Shown: positions 35,565-45,060, numbered from the stretch's first letter. The stretch: DNA of 64,000 nucleotides from Chryseobacterium sp. SN22 (GCF_008329705.1 NZ_VTSX01000003.1:1-64000); one strand, 5' to 3'. Program-made: numbers and translations. The notes: generated by a model from the sequence alone, not told the origin.

Positions 35565-35660
35565 CGGCGGCTCTTTAGAGCCGCTTTTTTTATGACTTTC
35601 AGGATAGGTCATACTACTGAAAGTCGTCAAGAATAAAGCCTGTCGTGAGAGACAGGCTTT
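35565..35660 (+). terminator. Terminator plus two further hairpins after the RRM gene
   Basis: First hairpin: GCGGCTC, TTTA, GAGCCGC (35567-35584), then T7, a clear terminator. Second: GACTTTCAG (35594-35602) with CTGAAAGTC (35617-35625). Third: AAAGCCTGTC (35635-35644) with GACAGGCTTT (35651-35660). The rest of the gene-free stretch up to 35868 shows nothing. Confidence 0.85.
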
Positions 35661-35868
35661 CATTTCTTTAATTTGAGTTAATGAATTAGGTGATATTTAA
35701 TTTATTCCGGTAATTTAAAAAATAGCGTATAGAAACCAATATGCAGAGTATTTTCTTAAATTGGTTAACAAATATGATTTGATATTTAAAATTATCAGCA
35801 ATAATAATGACAGAAAACTTCCGGCATCCCTCGTTCTGTCCTATCCACCTGATCTTCTATAAATTATT

Positions 35869-36348
35869 CTATTTTTCCTTCTTCTTTTTCTTCTTTTTCT
35901 CTTTGTCCTTATCCTTATTTTTCTTTTTATCCTTTTTCGGATTCAGGATTTCTTCGGCGTATTTAAATTCTTCAATTACTTTTAAAGGCTTGATTTCAAC
36001 CACCGGATTAAACTCTTTCAGGTCTTCCTTGGAGATGATTTGTTCATGAAGTAAAAAGTTCACAATTTCCTTCCCCGAATCATGGAAAAAATGATGCACC
36101 AGCTCCTTCAGCAGGAATTTCCGGTATTCATCCATAGGCAAAACTACCCTGTATCTGAAGATTCTCCCTTCTTTTTCGGTAGCGAGATATCCTTTTTCAA
36201 CTAATATTTTAAGATAGGTAGAAACGGTATTCTGATGCGGTTTAGGCTCAGGATGCTGTTCCATAACATCCTTCAGGTAAAAGGATTCCAACTTCCAGAA
36301 CAGCCTCATTAAATTTTCTTCCGCAGAGGTAAGATGGTTGATTTTCAT
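35869..36348 (-). CDS. BlaI/MecI/CopY family repressor with lysine-rich tail
   Basis: 159 residues. The N-terminal winged helix is typical: LTSAEENLMRLFWKLESF, HQNTVSTYLKILVEKGYL, EGRIFRYRVVLP. BlaI-type proteins repress beta-lactamase or copper genes and are usually cleaved by a BlaR-type membrane protease, but no BlaR gene is adjacent. The last 23 residues are almost only Lys, Glu, Asp and Asn (ending KEKKKKKKKEK), encoded by a purine-only tract that could expand or contract. It lies 9 bases after the PAP2-like gene on the same strand, so both are likely one transcript. Confidence 0.88.
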   Translation of the reverse strand: MKINHLTSAEENLMRLFWKLESFYLKDVMEQHPEPKPHQNTVSTYLKILVEKGYLATEKEGRIFRYRVVLPMDEYRKFLLKELVHHFFHDSGKEIVNFLLHEQIISKEDLKEFNPVVEIKPLKVIEEFKYAEEILNPKKDKKKNKDKDKEKKKKKKKEK

Positions 36349-36357
36349 AGTGAATGC

Positions 36358-36960
36358 TTAATGTTGAAATTGAATATTGCAATAAAGGTAAAGAAAAGAT
36401 ACCATAAAAGCAATTCCGGCGCCCATGAATACTTCCTTTGGGGTGTGCCGCTTCAGGATAATGCGGGTAATTCCTACCAAGATGGCAATAGCCAGCCATA
36501 ACAATCCCATTGCTGGACTTAGCGCAAAAAATAAAGCTGCCACAAATACATTAAAAGCCGTATGCATGGAACTTTTAATGTAAAAATTACTGATCTGCAG
36601 GGCAAAAAGCAGAATCAATATAAAAAGCATCACCAGATCTACGTAGCCGTTTTTAAAATAATTATAAGCAATATAAAAAACCACGCACGTAGCGATGAAT
36701 ACATACAGGCTTTTCCGTTGTATCCTGTCGGAAACATCCATATTCGTATACCGTCCGGTTTTTACATTCCAAACCAGCCAGGCCATTACCGGAGCAATGA
36801 TGATCAGCAGGATGGGAAGGAAGTATATTGCTGAATTCTTCAGCGAGTATTTCATAAAACTCATATAAACGAAAAAGAGGAATAAAGAAAGCAAAGGATT
36901 GAAAAAATCGGAGATGATTTTTGATATTTTCCGGAGTAACGGAGACTGATTTTCTTCCAT
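36358..36960 (-). CDS. PAP2-like phosphatase family membrane protein
   Basis: 200 residues with five or six hydrophobic spans. DVSDRIQRK, then KSSMHTAFNVF (in the place of PSGH), then GITRIILKRHTPKEVFMG (in the place of the SRxxxxxHxxxD motif) identify a PAP2-related protein. The canonical proline-serine-glycine is changed to SSM and the last aspartate to glutamate, so activity on lipid phosphates is uncertain. It is transcribed ahead of the BlaI-type gene and divergently from pdhA. Confidence 0.75.
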   Translation of the reverse strand: MEENQSPLLRKISKIISDFFNPLLSLFLFFVYMSFMKYSLKNSAIYFLPILLIIIAPVMAWLVWNVKTGRYTNMDVSDRIQRKSLYVFIATCVVFYIAYNYFKNGYVDLVMLFILILLFALQISNFYIKSSMHTAFNVFVAALFFALSPAMGLLWLAIAILVGITRIILKRHTPKEVFMGAGIAFMVSFLYLYCNIQFQH

Positions 36961-37086
36961 ATTTAAGTTTGACGGTGTAAATATAATATTATAACTAAAA
37001 AAACAATGGGTAGGTATACAATAAAAACAAAGTTTTTTTTATAATTTTGCTCAACTATTTCATCATAATTAAGCAAAGGCTAACAC

Positions 37087-38088
37087 ATGAAAGAATTTTC
37101 TAAAGAGGTATACCTGAAGTGGTATGAAGATATGACAATGTGGAGAAGGTTTGAAGACAAATGCCGTTCTCTTTATCTAAAACAAAAAATCAGAGGTTTT
37201 TTACATTTGTACAACGGTCAGGAAGCGATTCCTGCAGGGTTTACCCATGCAATGGATTTAACCAAAGATAGTATGATCACCGCTTACAGATGCCACATCC
37301 ATCCGATGGCGATGGGAGTAGATCCGAAAAGAATTATGGCCGAACTTTGTGGCAAAGCTACAGGAACGTCAGGAGGTATGGGTGGATCTATGCACATTTT
37401 CAGCAAGGAGCACAGATTTTACGGAGGTCACGGTATTGTAGGAGGACAGATTCCTTTAGGAGCCGGGATTGCCTTTGCAGATAAATATTACGATAGAAAA
37501 GCCGTAAATATCTGTTTCTTCGGAGACGGTGCTGCAAGACAGGGTTCATTACATGAAACGTTTAACATGGCGATGAACTGGAAACTTCCGGTAATTTTCG
37601 TAGTGGAAAACAACCAGTACGCCATGGGAACTTCTGTAAAAAGAACCGCCAACCACGAAGACATCTATAAGCTGGGATTAGGTTATGAAATGCCTTGTCT
37701 TGCCGTAGATGCCATGGATCCTGAAAAAGTGGCTGAAGCTGCTTACGAAGCGATCGAAAGAGCAAGAAGAGGCGACGGGCCTACCTTCATTGAAGCCAGA
37801 ACTTACCGTTACAGAGGACACTCCATGTCTGATGCAGAACCTTACCGGTCTAAGGAAGAAGTGGCCATCCACAAAAACGATGACCCGATCGAGCTGATCA
37901 AACAGAGAATTCTGGCAAACAGCTGGGCAACTGAAGAAGAATTGGAAGCAATGGACAACAAATCAAGGGATTTTGTGGAAGAGTGCATCGAGTTCATGGA
38001 AAATTCCCCATATCCTGATCCGGAGAAAATCTACGAGTATGTGTATGCTCAGGAAGATTATCCGTTCTTAGACAAATTAGAAAACTAA
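37087..38088 (+). CDS. pdhA: Pyruvate dehydrogenase E1 component subunit alpha
   Basis: 333 residues. Decarboxylates pyruvate with thiamine diphosphate as part of the alpha2beta2 E1 of the pyruvate dehydrogenase complex. The ThDP motif runs from GDGAARQG (146-153) to VVENN; YRGHSMSDAEPYRSKEE holds the phosphorylation-loop-like region. The beta subunit is not adjacent; the E2 gene follows after 108 bases, the usual flavobacterial order. A TAATTTTG box at 37042-37049 is the likely -7 element. Confidence 0.96.
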   Translation: MKEFSKEVYLKWYEDMTMWRRFEDKCRSLYLKQKIRGFLHLYNGQEAIPAGFTHAMDLTKDSMITAYRCHIHPMAMGVDPKRIMAELCGKATGTSGGMGGSMHIFSKEHRFYGGHGIVGGQIPLGAGIAFADKYYDRKAVNICFFGDGAARQGSLHETFNMAMNWKLPVIFVVENNQYAMGTSVKRTANHEDIYKLGLGYEMPCLAVDAMDPEKVAEAAYEAIERARRGDGPTFIEARTYRYRGHSMSDAEPYRSKEEVAIHKNDDPIELIKQRILANSWATEEELEAMDNKSRDFVEECIEFMENSPYPDPEKIYEYVYAQEDYPFLDKLEN

Positions 38089-38196
38089 AAAAATAATGAG
38101 TCAATTTGGGAATCTGAAAATTTGAAAATGAGATCCATACATCCTTTTTTAATTTTCAAATTAACAAATTACCAAATTTTCAAATTAAAATAAATT

Positions 38197-39816
38197 ATGG
38201 CAGAAGTAATTACAATGCCACGTCTTTCCGATACAATGACGGAAGGGAAAGTGGCTAAATGGCATAAAAAAGTAGGAGATAAAGTAAAGGAAGGTGATAT
38301 TTTAGCAGAAATTGAAACCGATAAAGCCGTTCAGGACTTCGAATCTGAAATAGAAGGAACCCTTTTATACGTAGGAGTAGAGGAAGGCAATGCTGCTGCA
38401 GTAGATTCTGTATTGGCGATTATCGGGAAAGAAGGCGAGGATATTTCCGGATTAACCGGCGGTGAAGCTCCTAAATCCAACGATTCCGAAGAGAAAAAAT
38501 CTGAGGAAGACCATAAAACGGAAAATAACGCGACAAGCATAGAACAGGCTGATGCCGAAGTTCCGGCAGGCGTGGAGGTAATTACCATGCCTAGACTTTC
38601 CGACACGATGACGGAAGGGAAGGTGGCGAAATGGCACAAAAATGTAGGGGATACCGTAAAAGAAGGAGATCTTCTGGCAGAAATCGAAACCGATAAAGCC
38701 GTTCAGGATTTTGAATCTGAATTCAACGGCGTGCTTCTGAAGCAAGGCGTTGAAGAAGGCGGTGCTGCTCCGGTTGATTCTGTTTTAGCCATTATCGGCC
38801 CTCAAGGTACCGATATTTCCGCCGTAGGTGTTCCAAAGGCAACAGGCTCATCTTCAGAAAAACAGCCCGAACAAAAATCCGAACCTAAAAAAGAAGAGGA
38901 AAAAGCAGCTCCTGCAATTGATGCTTCATCTTCAGACCGGATAGCAATTTCTCCGCTGGCTAAGAAAATGGCCCAGGATAAAGGTGTAGATATCAACAGC
39001 ATCCAGGGTTCAGGAGAGAACGGAAGAATCGTTAAAAAAGATATTGAAAATTATCAGCCTTCTGTTGCGAAGCAGGAAGCTTCGGCTCCGTCGGCAAGTC
39101 CTGCGGCAGCTCAGGCAGCTTTAAGCTTCGTACAAAGAGAGGATACGGAAACCCAGAACTCTCAGGTAAGAAATGTAATTGCCAAACGTCTTTCCGAGAG
39201 CAAATTCTCTGCGCCTCACTACTATCTGATGGTAGAGATCAATATGGATAAGGCCATCGAGGCGAGAAAAGAAATCAACTCTTTACCGGATACCCGAATT
39301 TCTTTCAACGATATGATCATCAAGGCAACGGCTGTTGCATTGAGAAAACACCCGCAGGTGAATTCAAGCTGGGCAGGTGATAAGATCATCCACAGAGGGA
39401 ATATCAACATCGGGGTGGCAGTAGCTATTCCTGACGGACTGGTTGTTCCTGTACTTAAGAATACAGACCAGATGAACTATACCCAGATTTCTGCAGCGGT
39501 GAAAGATATGGCCGGAAGAGCGAAAAACAAAGGTCTTAAAGCCAATGAAATGGAAGGTTCTACATTCTCTATTTCCAACCTGGGAATGTTCGGAATCGAA
39601 ACCTTTACCAGCATCATCAATCAGCCTAATGCGGCTATTCTTTCAGTAGGAGCCATAATTGAGAAGCCGGTAGTGAAAAACGGACAGATCGTAGTCGGAA
39701 ACATCATGAAGCTTTCCCTGGCGTGTGACCACAGGGTAGTGGACGGTGCTACCGGTGCCCAGTTCTTACAGACTTTAAAAACGTATCTGGAAAGCCCGTT
39801 AACTTTGTTACTGTAA
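38197..39816 (+). CDS. Dihydrolipoamide acetyltransferase (E2) with two lipoyl domains
   Basis: 539 residues. Two nearly identical lipoyl domains (about 1-80 and 127-205), each with the lipoylated lysine in ETDKAVQDFE (K43 and K167); acidic/Ala-rich linkers; a peripheral-subunit-binding domain (ISPLAKKMAQDKGVDINSI, GRIVKKDI); and the catalytic domain ending with DHRVVDGATGAQFL (catalytic histidine). It transfers acetyl from E1 to CoA. The ETDK lipoyl context and coupling to pdhA identify the pyruvate complex. The two lipoyl domains are alike at DNA level too, so recombination could alter their number. Confidence 0.96.
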   Translation: MAEVITMPRLSDTMTEGKVAKWHKKVGDKVKEGDILAEIETDKAVQDFESEIEGTLLYVGVEEGNAAAVDSVLAIIGKEGEDISGLTGGEAPKSNDSEEKKSEEDHKTENNATSIEQADAEVPAGVEVITMPRLSDTMTEGKVAKWHKNVGDTVKEGDLLAEIETDKAVQDFESEFNGVLLKQGVEEGGAAPVDSVLAIIGPQGTDISAVGVPKATGSSSEKQPEQKSEPKKEEEKAAPAIDASSSDRIAISPLAKKMAQDKGVDINSIQGSGENGRIVKKDIENYQPSVAKQEASAPSASPAAAQAALSFVQREDTETQNSQVRNVIAKRLSESKFSAPHYYLMVEINMDKAIEARKEINSLPDTRISFNDMIIKATAVALRKHPQVNSSWAGDKIIHRGNINIGVAVAIPDGLVVPVLKNTDQMNYTQISAAVKDMAGRAKNKGLKANEMEGSTFSISNLGMFGIETFTSIINQPNAAILSVGAIIEKPVVKNGQIVVGNIMKLSLACDHRVVDGATGAQFLQTLKTYLESPLTLLL

Positions 39817-39840
39817 TTTCTGATCAACGTTTTAACCAAT

Positions 39841-39873
39841 AAAAAAGTTTACCGGATTCCGGTAAACTTTTTT
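39841..39873. terminator. Terminator after the E2 gene
   Basis: AAAAAAGTTTACCGG (39841-39855), loop ATT, CCGGTAAACTTTTTT (39859-39873): perfect and symmetric. Confidence 0.95.
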
Positions 39874-39946
39874 GTTTCTTATTGTTGTTTACAACTGATT
39901 TTGGCCATAGAATAACGAATAATCGGGAAATCCTTCTTATCTTTAA

Positions 39947-40945
39947 ATGATGAAGATAGGAACACTGAAAATGGATAAGCAGAATATCTTTCTGCTGTTA
40001 CTGGTCACAATGGTTATTGCCGGCAAACTGATCCCGTTTAAGGAAGAATACAATCAATATATCAATCTGTCCGCATTTATAGACTGGGGAATTGCTGCCA
40101 TTTTCCTGTTGTATGGATTAAAGCTGAACATTAAAGAAATTGTAAAGGACATTTCCAACTGGAAGCTTCACCTCCTGGTCCAGCTGGGAACATTCGTGAT
40201 TTTTCCTTTGCTGGTCATTCCTTTTTATGGTTTTGTAAAGGATTCGGCTTATTTTATCACCTGGCTTTCGATATTCTTTCTGGCCAGTCTTCCTTCCACG
40301 GTATCCTCTTCGGTGGTCATGGTTTCCATTGCCAAAGGAAACGTTACTTCTGCGATTTTCAATGCTTCGATTTCAGGAATCATCGGTATTGTTATGACGC
40401 CTCTGCTCATGAGCTTTTTTATTCAGCCGGATCAGGGAAATGTCAACAATACCGAGATTATCCAGCAGCTGTTGCTGAAAGTACTGCTGCCGATTATTTT
40501 AGGACTGCTTTTAAATCCTGTTTTCAAAAATTTAGTCGCCAGATACAGCAAGGTGATTGCAGAATTCGACAAGCTGATTATCCTACTCATTGTTTACGAA
40601 AGTTTCTCGGACGCTTTTGTACAGAATGTTTTTGCATCGGTTCCGCCAACGGTTTTTTTTATTATTGCTGTTAGTGTTATCGGCCTGTTTTTTTTAGTGT
40701 ACGAAATTTTAAAGATGATCTCTAAAAAATTACACTTTAAAAGAGAAGATGTCATTACCACAACGTTTTGCGGCTCCAAAAAATCATTGGTTCACGGAAG
40801 CCTCTTTGTCATGGTCCTCGGAATTCCTGAAGATCAGAAGGTGCTTTTTCTGCTGCCGGTGATGATCTACCACAGTTTCCAGCTGTTCTATGTAAGCTGG
40901 CTGGCTAACAGGATCGAGAAACATTCGCGCACTGCAGAAATATAA
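39947..40945 (+). CDS. SBF-like (bile acid:sodium symporter family) transporter
   Basis: Up to 332 residues with nine or ten hydrophobic spans. Blocks are AAIFLLYGLKLN, FLASLPSTVSSSVVMVSIAKGN, NASISGIIGIV and TTFCGSKKSLVHGSL; the STVSSSV segment is the conserved sodium-site region of the SBF-like branch (PF13593 type). Bacterial members have been tied to organic anion or arsenite transport, but the substrate is unknown here. The start could be ATG 39947, 39950 or 39971; the last (MDKQN) is the most family-like. Confidence 0.85.
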   Translation: MMKIGTLKMDKQNIFLLLLVTMVIAGKLIPFKEEYNQYINLSAFIDWGIAAIFLLYGLKLNIKEIVKDISNWKLHLLVQLGTFVIFPLLVIPFYGFVKDSAYFITWLSIFFLASLPSTVSSSVVMVSIAKGNVTSAIFNASISGIIGIVMTPLLMSFFIQPDQGNVNNTEIIQQLLLKVLLPIILGLLLNPVFKNLVARYSKVIAEFDKLIILLIVYESFSDAFVQNVFASVPPTVFFIIAVSVIGLFFLVYEILKMISKKLHFKREDVITTTFCGSKKSLVHGSLFVMVLGIPEDQKVLFLLPVMIYHSFQLFYVSWLANRIEKHSRTAEI

Positions 40946-41004
40946 TCCTTGAAAATACCTATTGATTGCTTTTCAGATTTAAATCAATTCACTATTTTTG
41001 AATC

Positions 41005-41673
41005 ATGATTAAAGCGAGAAATATCCATAAATTTTATGGGAATTTAGAAGTACTGAAAGGGGTTAATATCCATATCAAAATGGGTGAAGTGGTATCCATT
41101 GTAGGGGAATCCGGAGCAGGTAAATCCACGCTTCTGCAGATTCTGGGAACTCTGGATCAGCCCACGACTTCCGGTAAATTCGATACGGAAATTTCCATTG
41201 CGGGAGAATCCTTTATCAATATGAATGATAAACAGCTTTCCAAATTCAGAAACCAGAATATCGGTTTCGTATTTCAGTTTCATCAGCTGCTCCCTGAATT
41301 CACCGCACTGGAAAATGTTTTGCTTCCGACTAAAATCGCAGGAGCGAATGAAAAGGAAGCGGTTGAAAAAGCCTACTCATTATTTGAAGACCTGAAAATC
41401 GAACAAAGGCTTCATCATAAGCCCAATCAGCTTTCTGGCGGGGAGGCGCAACGGGTGGCTGTGGCCAGGGCTTTAATCAATTCCCCTAAAATTATTTTTG
41501 CGGATGAGCCGACGGGAAACCTAGATTCCAAAAATGCAGATGATCTTCACCGGCTGTTCTTTGACCTCAGGGATAAATACAACCAGACTTTTGTGATTGT
41601 AACGCATAACCCCAATCTCGCAGAAATCACAGACCGTAAATTAGTAATGAAAGACGGATTGATTATCGAATAA
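41005..41673 (+). CDS. lolD: LolD-like ABC transporter ATP-binding protein
   Basis: 222 residues with Walker [12 protein letters not shown]-loop [16 protein letters not shown], signature [15 protein letters not shown], Walker [14 protein letters not shown] and H-loop [17 protein letters not shown] and TGNLD are typical of the LolD/MacB class. It would power lipoprotein release from the inner membrane with a LolC/E-type permease, which is not adjacent. TATTTTTG at 40993-41000 lies only 4 bases before the ATG, so a transcript from it would be leaderless. An L,D-transpeptidase gene follows after 11 bases. Confidence 0.88.
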   Translation: MIKARNIHKFYGNLEVLKGVNIHIKMGEVVSIVGESGAGKSTLLQILGTLDQPTTSGKFDTEISIAGESFINMNDKQLSKFRNQNIGFVFQFHQLLPEFTALENVLLPTKIAGANEKEAVEKAYSLFEDLKIEQRLHHKPNQLSGGEAQRVAVARALINSPKIIFADEPTGNLDSKNADDLHRLFFDLRDKYNQTFVIVTHNPNLAEITDRKLVMKDGLIIE

Positions 41674-41684
41674 AAACAGCACAA

Positions 41685-42266
41685 ATGATGAAACCCTTTA
41701 TTTTTTTTCTTTTGCTTTTTATTTCATGCTCCAAATTTGAATCTCAGAGTTCGGATTCAGGTATTGATTTGCCAAAATCGAAAATTTCGGAAATTAAAGA
41801 TTTCATTAAAGCTAAAAATTACAATCAGGACCTTGCGGTTTTTATTAATTTCAGAATCCATTCCGGAAAATACAGGTATTTTTTGTATGACCTGAAAAAC
41901 AATAAAATACTACAGAAAGCCATTGTTGCCCATGGTGACGGTTCGGTCACTAAAAATTCATCAGCCTTAAGCTTCAGCAATGTTGATGGTTCACATCAGT
42001 CGTCTTTAGGAAAATATGAAATTAAGGAAAGCTATTCCGGAAAGTTTGGAAAAGCTTATCGGCTGGACGGTCTGGACAAAACCAACAGCAATGCCCGATC
42101 GAGAGCGATTGTTCTTCATTCCTATTATTGTATCCCGGATAAAGAATCTGTGCAGCCAGTGTGTCTGAGTTTCGGGTGTCCGATGCTTTCAAAGAAGGCA
42201 TTTAACGAAACGGCAAAATACATCGACCATTCACCGAAGACCATTCTGTTGTATGCATTTTACTAA
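41685..42266 (+). CDS. Murein L,D-transpeptidase catalytic domain lipoprotein
   Basis: 193 residues. A short signal peptide ends in FISC (C15), a lipobox, so it is a lipoprotein. The catalytic region has AIVLHSYYC and SFGCPMLSKKAF, with the SxGC nucleophile cysteine of YkuD-like enzymes (PF13645 type). It would form or trim 3-3 cross-links in peptidoglycan. It is 11 bases downstream of the LolD-like gene, and ABC-powered lipoprotein sorting plus a lipoprotein enzyme may be a chance pairing. Confidence 0.87.
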   Translation: MMKPFIFFLLLFISCSKFESQSSDSGIDLPKSKISEIKDFIKAKNYNQDLAVFINFRIHSGKYRYFLYDLKNNKILQKAIVAHGDGSVTKNSSALSFSNVDGSHQSSLGKYEIKESYSGKFGKAYRLDGLDKTNSNARSRAIVLHSYYCIPDKESVQPVCLSFGCPMLSKKAFNETAKYIDHSPKTILLYAFY

Positions 42267-42296
42267 ACCATGATCAAAATTTAATTTCTTACTGCT

Positions 42297-42974
42297 ATGG
42301 CCATTAAATTTTTAGCTGAAGACGACAGACCCAGGGAAAAGTTTTTACTGAAAGGGATCAATTCACTTTCAGACTCCGAATTGCTGGCCATCATTCTGAG
42401 AAGCGGCAGCCGGGAAGAAACGGCCATCGAGCTGGCACGGAAAATCCTGAATTCGGTAAATCACAGCTGGCATCAGCTGAGTCTGCTTTCCGTAAAGGAT
42501 CTGATGAAATTCAAAGGAGTAGGCGAGGTAAAAGCCATTGCTATTGCCACAGCGCTCGAAATAGGCAGGCGGCGGGCAGCTCAGGAGGTACCGGAAAAAT
42601 CACTCATTACGAGCAGCAATGACGGGTATCAGATCCTCAGGAAATATTTGTCGGATTTAAGGACCGAAGAATTCTGGGCCATATTCCTGAATCAAAGCAA
42701 CAAGGTGCTCCATTTTTCGCAGCTTACGCAGGGTGGGATCAATCAATCGATTGTGGATATCAGGGTTTTGTTTAAAACGGCATTGGATCATTATGCTACT
42801 GCAATTATTATCGCACATAACCATCCTTCCGGAAATCTTAAGCCCAGTAAGGAAGACCTCGACATTACCCAGAGAATTAAAGAAGCCGGAAAAATGCTGA
42901 ATATTCAGCTTCTGGACCATCTCATTGTTACACAAAATTCCTATTTTAGTTTCTCAGACGACGGATTGTTATGA
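42297..42974 (+). CDS. radC: RadC family JAB/MPN domain protein
   Basis: 225 residues. An N-terminal helix-hairpin-helix-type region (LSDSELLAIILRSGSR, LMKFKGVGEVKAIAI) precedes a JAMM metal site: HNHPSGNLKPSKEDLD (HxH, serine and aspartate ligands). Historically called a DNA repair protein, but its biochemical role is not settled. The stop overlaps the next gene by 4 bases (ATGA). Confidence 0.93.
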   Translation: MAIKFLAEDDRPREKFLLKGINSLSDSELLAIILRSGSREETAIELARKILNSVNHSWHQLSLLSVKDLMKFKGVGEVKAIAIATALEIGRRRAAQEVPEKSLITSSNDGYQILRKYLSDLRTEEFWAIFLNQSNKVLHFSQLTQGGINQSIVDIRVLFKTALDHYATAIIIAHNHPSGNLKPSKEDLDITQRIKEAGKMLNIQLLDHLIVTQNSYFSFSDDGLL

Positions 42975-43837
42975 TTAGAAGATTGAAATATCATGAAATC
43001 GATTTCGATAAATATACGGCATGTCTTGAAAATTCGGAGCAGAAGAACTGGTATGCCCGTAAAGAGGTACTGGACCAGCTTTCCGGGAACTGGCATATTC
43101 TGCTAGATGGAGATTATGAGGCGGTAATGCCAATTTCCATCAGGCAGAAATACGGTTTGAGTCTGGTGGTGATGCCGCTTTTCTGTCAGCAATTGGGTAT
43201 TTTTTCAAAAGAAGATCATGCAACAATTAATGACCGATTTTTAAATTTTCTCAAAAAAAGATATGTTGTTTTTTCGTATGCATTCAATCATAAGAATTCC
43301 TTTTCTGAGAATTTAATAAAAAGGAAAAATTACATTATTCCGGTTTCTGACTATACCATTCTGAGAAGAAGAAAATATTTCAAAGGAAGAAAGTCCACTG
43401 CCAAATGTGCTCAGCACCTCATTTATAAAGAACTCGAATTTAATGATGAGCATTTTTTGTTCATGCAGAAGAACTTCAAAGGTTTAAGTAAGGAGGGGGA
43501 TGTGGAGAAATACAAAAATTATATAAGTTTTCTCGCTAAAAGGAATGCCCTGAAACTGGCAGGTGCCTACTTGGAAGACAGGTTGATCAATATCACTGTA
43601 TTGATAAATGAAAACAATCAGCTTTCTCTGCTGGGACTTATCAATGACGAGAGTTATAAAGATGAAAACGGATCGTCTTTTCTCATTGACAAAATCCTTA
43701 GCCTCTACATCCACGAAAAGAAATTTAATTTTATGGGAAGCAATATACGTGGTATAGAGGTTTTCTTTAAAAGTTTTGGTGCAGAGCTCAATGAATATCC
43801 GGTTTGGGAAAATAAAATATTGAAAAAATTCTTTTAA
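42971..43837 (+). CDS. Conserved protein, possibly GNAT/FemAB-like acyltransferase fold
   Basis: 288 residues, no signal peptide or membrane span. Two half-domains are visible: residues 1-110 (NWHILLDGDYEAVMPISIRQ, LVVMPLFCQQLG) and 150-288 (LAKRNALKLAGAYLEDRLIN, LLGLINDESY, FNFMGSNIRGIEVFFKSFGA). The second resembles the end of peptidoglycan-type aminoacyl or acetyl transferases, where a 'yk.fGa' motif closes the domain. The assignment is by eye only. It is translationally coupled to radC. Confidence 0.65.
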   Translation: MIRRLKYHEIDFDKYTACLENSEQKNWYARKEVLDQLSGNWHILLDGDYEAVMPISIRQKYGLSLVVMPLFCQQLGIFSKEDHATINDRFLNFLKKRYVVFSYAFNHKNSFSENLIKRKNYIIPVSDYTILRRRKYFKGRKSTAKCAQHLIYKELEFNDEHFLFMQKNFKGLSKEGDVEKYKNYISFLAKRNALKLAGAYLEDRLINITVLINENNQLSLLGLINDESYKDENGSSFLIDKILSLYIHEKKFNFMGSNIRGIEVFFKSFGAELNEYPVWENKILKKFF

Positions 43838-43911
43838 CTGAACTTAAAGTTTTATTGTCGAATTTTCATAGATAAATTAAGAAAATATTAGTAATTTTGC
43901 TACCTCAAATT

Positions 43912-44424
43912 ATGGCTAGTTTTTCAGGATATTTACCCTATGCTTTTGCATTGATTATTGCGATTCCTTTTTTGGTGTTGCTCCGGCAATTTGTATTTAC
44001 ATACATTAGACTTAAAGAACAGGAAATCCGGCTGCTTTCCGTAAAATCGAATTCAGAAAATAAAACCCAGTCTTATGAAAGGATGACGTTGTTTATGGAA
44101 AGGCTGAAACCTTCCAACCTGATCCAGCGATTCGATAAAGGCCTTGCTGTACATGAATTTATCTTCCTTACTGAAAAATCCATCAACGAAGAATTCGACT
44201 ACAATGCTTCCCAACAGCTGTACATTACCAAAAGTTCCTGGCAGAATATCGTTGATTCTAAAAATGCTGTGATTGCGCTTCTTCATAAAACCTATAACGA
44301 GAGCAATGGAAATATTAATCTTGACGAATTCAAAACCATTCTCCTGATGAATTATATGGAAGGAGAAGATTATATTTCTATAACCATCGAAGATCTGAGA
44401 AAAGAAATTATAATAATAGCTTAA
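43912..44424 (+). CDS. Small membrane-anchored protein of unknown function
   Basis: 170 residues from ATG 43912. A single N-terminal span (YAFALIIAIPFLVLLRQFVF) is followed by a cytoplasmic helical part with RLKEQEIRLL and MTLFMERLKPSNLIQRF. The rest is mixed and ends IIIIA. No family is recognised, although the ERLKPSNL segment looks conserved in this group. TAATTTTG at 43892-43899 supports the ATG as the start. It ends 24 bases before the pyrophosphatase gene and is probably cotranscribed with it. Confidence 0.75.
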   Translation: MASFSGYLPYAFALIIAIPFLVLLRQFVFTYIRLKEQEIRLLSVKSNSENKTQSYERMTLFMERLKPSNLIQRFDKGLAVHEFIFLTEKSINEEFDYNASQQLYITKSSWQNIVDSKNAVIALLHKTYNESNGNINLDEFKTILLMNYMEGEDYISITIEDLRKEIIIIA

Positions 44425-44448
44425 CTAAAAAAATAAAAATTTAAATAA

Positions 44449-45060
44449 ATGATTCCAAATTTTAAAGCACATCCATGGCACGGAATTTCTGCAGGAGAAG
44501 ATGCGCCGAATGTTGTAAATGTTTTCGTGGAGATCGTTCCTTCAGACACTATTAAATACGAAGTAGATAAAGAAACGGGATTTTTGAAAGTAGACCGCCC
44601 GCAGAAATTTTCCAATATCATCCCCGCATTATACGGTTTTGTTCCAAGAACCTATTGTGATACCGCTGTGATGAACCTTGCTATTGAAAGAGGTGCAACA
44701 GACGTTAGCATGGGAGACCATGATCCGTTGGATATTTGCGTACTGAGCTCACACAATATCCACGCCGGTGGTTTACTGATGGAGGCTATTCCGATCGGGG
44801 GCTTTAAAATGATCGACGGAGGAGAAGCGGACGATAAAATTGTGGCAGTGATGATCGGTGATCATGCTTTCGGACATTTCAGGGATATCTCAGAATTGCC
44901 GGAAGCGGAAGTGAAACGATTAATGCATTATTTCCTGACATACAAAAACCTGCCGGATGAACCTGCAAAATGCAGAATCCAGGAAGTGTATGGCGCAGAA
45001 CATGCTAAAAAAGTAATCCAGGCTTCTCAGGAAGATTACCTGAACAACTACGGAGGATAA
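44449..45060 (+). CDS. ppa: Inorganic pyrophosphatase, family I
   Basis: 203 residues. Hydrolyses pyrophosphate from biosynthetic reactions in the cytoplasm. Active-site blocks: VEIVPSDTIKYEVDKETGFL, YGFVPRTYC, DHDPLDICVLS (metal aspartates), GGFKMIDGGEADDKIVAV. Length and motifs fit family I. A terminator follows. Confidence 0.96.
   Translation: MIPNFKAHPWHGISAGEDAPNVVNVFVEIVPSDTIKYEVDKETGFLKVDRPQKFSNIIPALYGFVPRTYCDTAVMNLAIERGATDVSMGDHDPLDICVLSSHNIHAGGLLMEAIPIGGFKMIDGGEADDKIVAVMIGDHAFGHFRDISELPEAEVKRLMHYFLTYKNLPDEPAKCRIQEVYGAEHAKKVIQASQEDYLNNYGG

Noticed and set aside
35272..35595. Overlapping frame rich in Ala, Val, Thr and Glu across the RRM gene
   Set aside because: It is the shifted reading of the glycine-rich GGC/GGT repeats of the real gene; codon pattern and RRM motifs support the other frame.
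37087..39816. Missing E1 beta gene between pdhA and E2 as a deletion
   Set aside because: The 108-base gap with no remnant matches the normal flavobacterial order, where the beta gene lies elsewhere.
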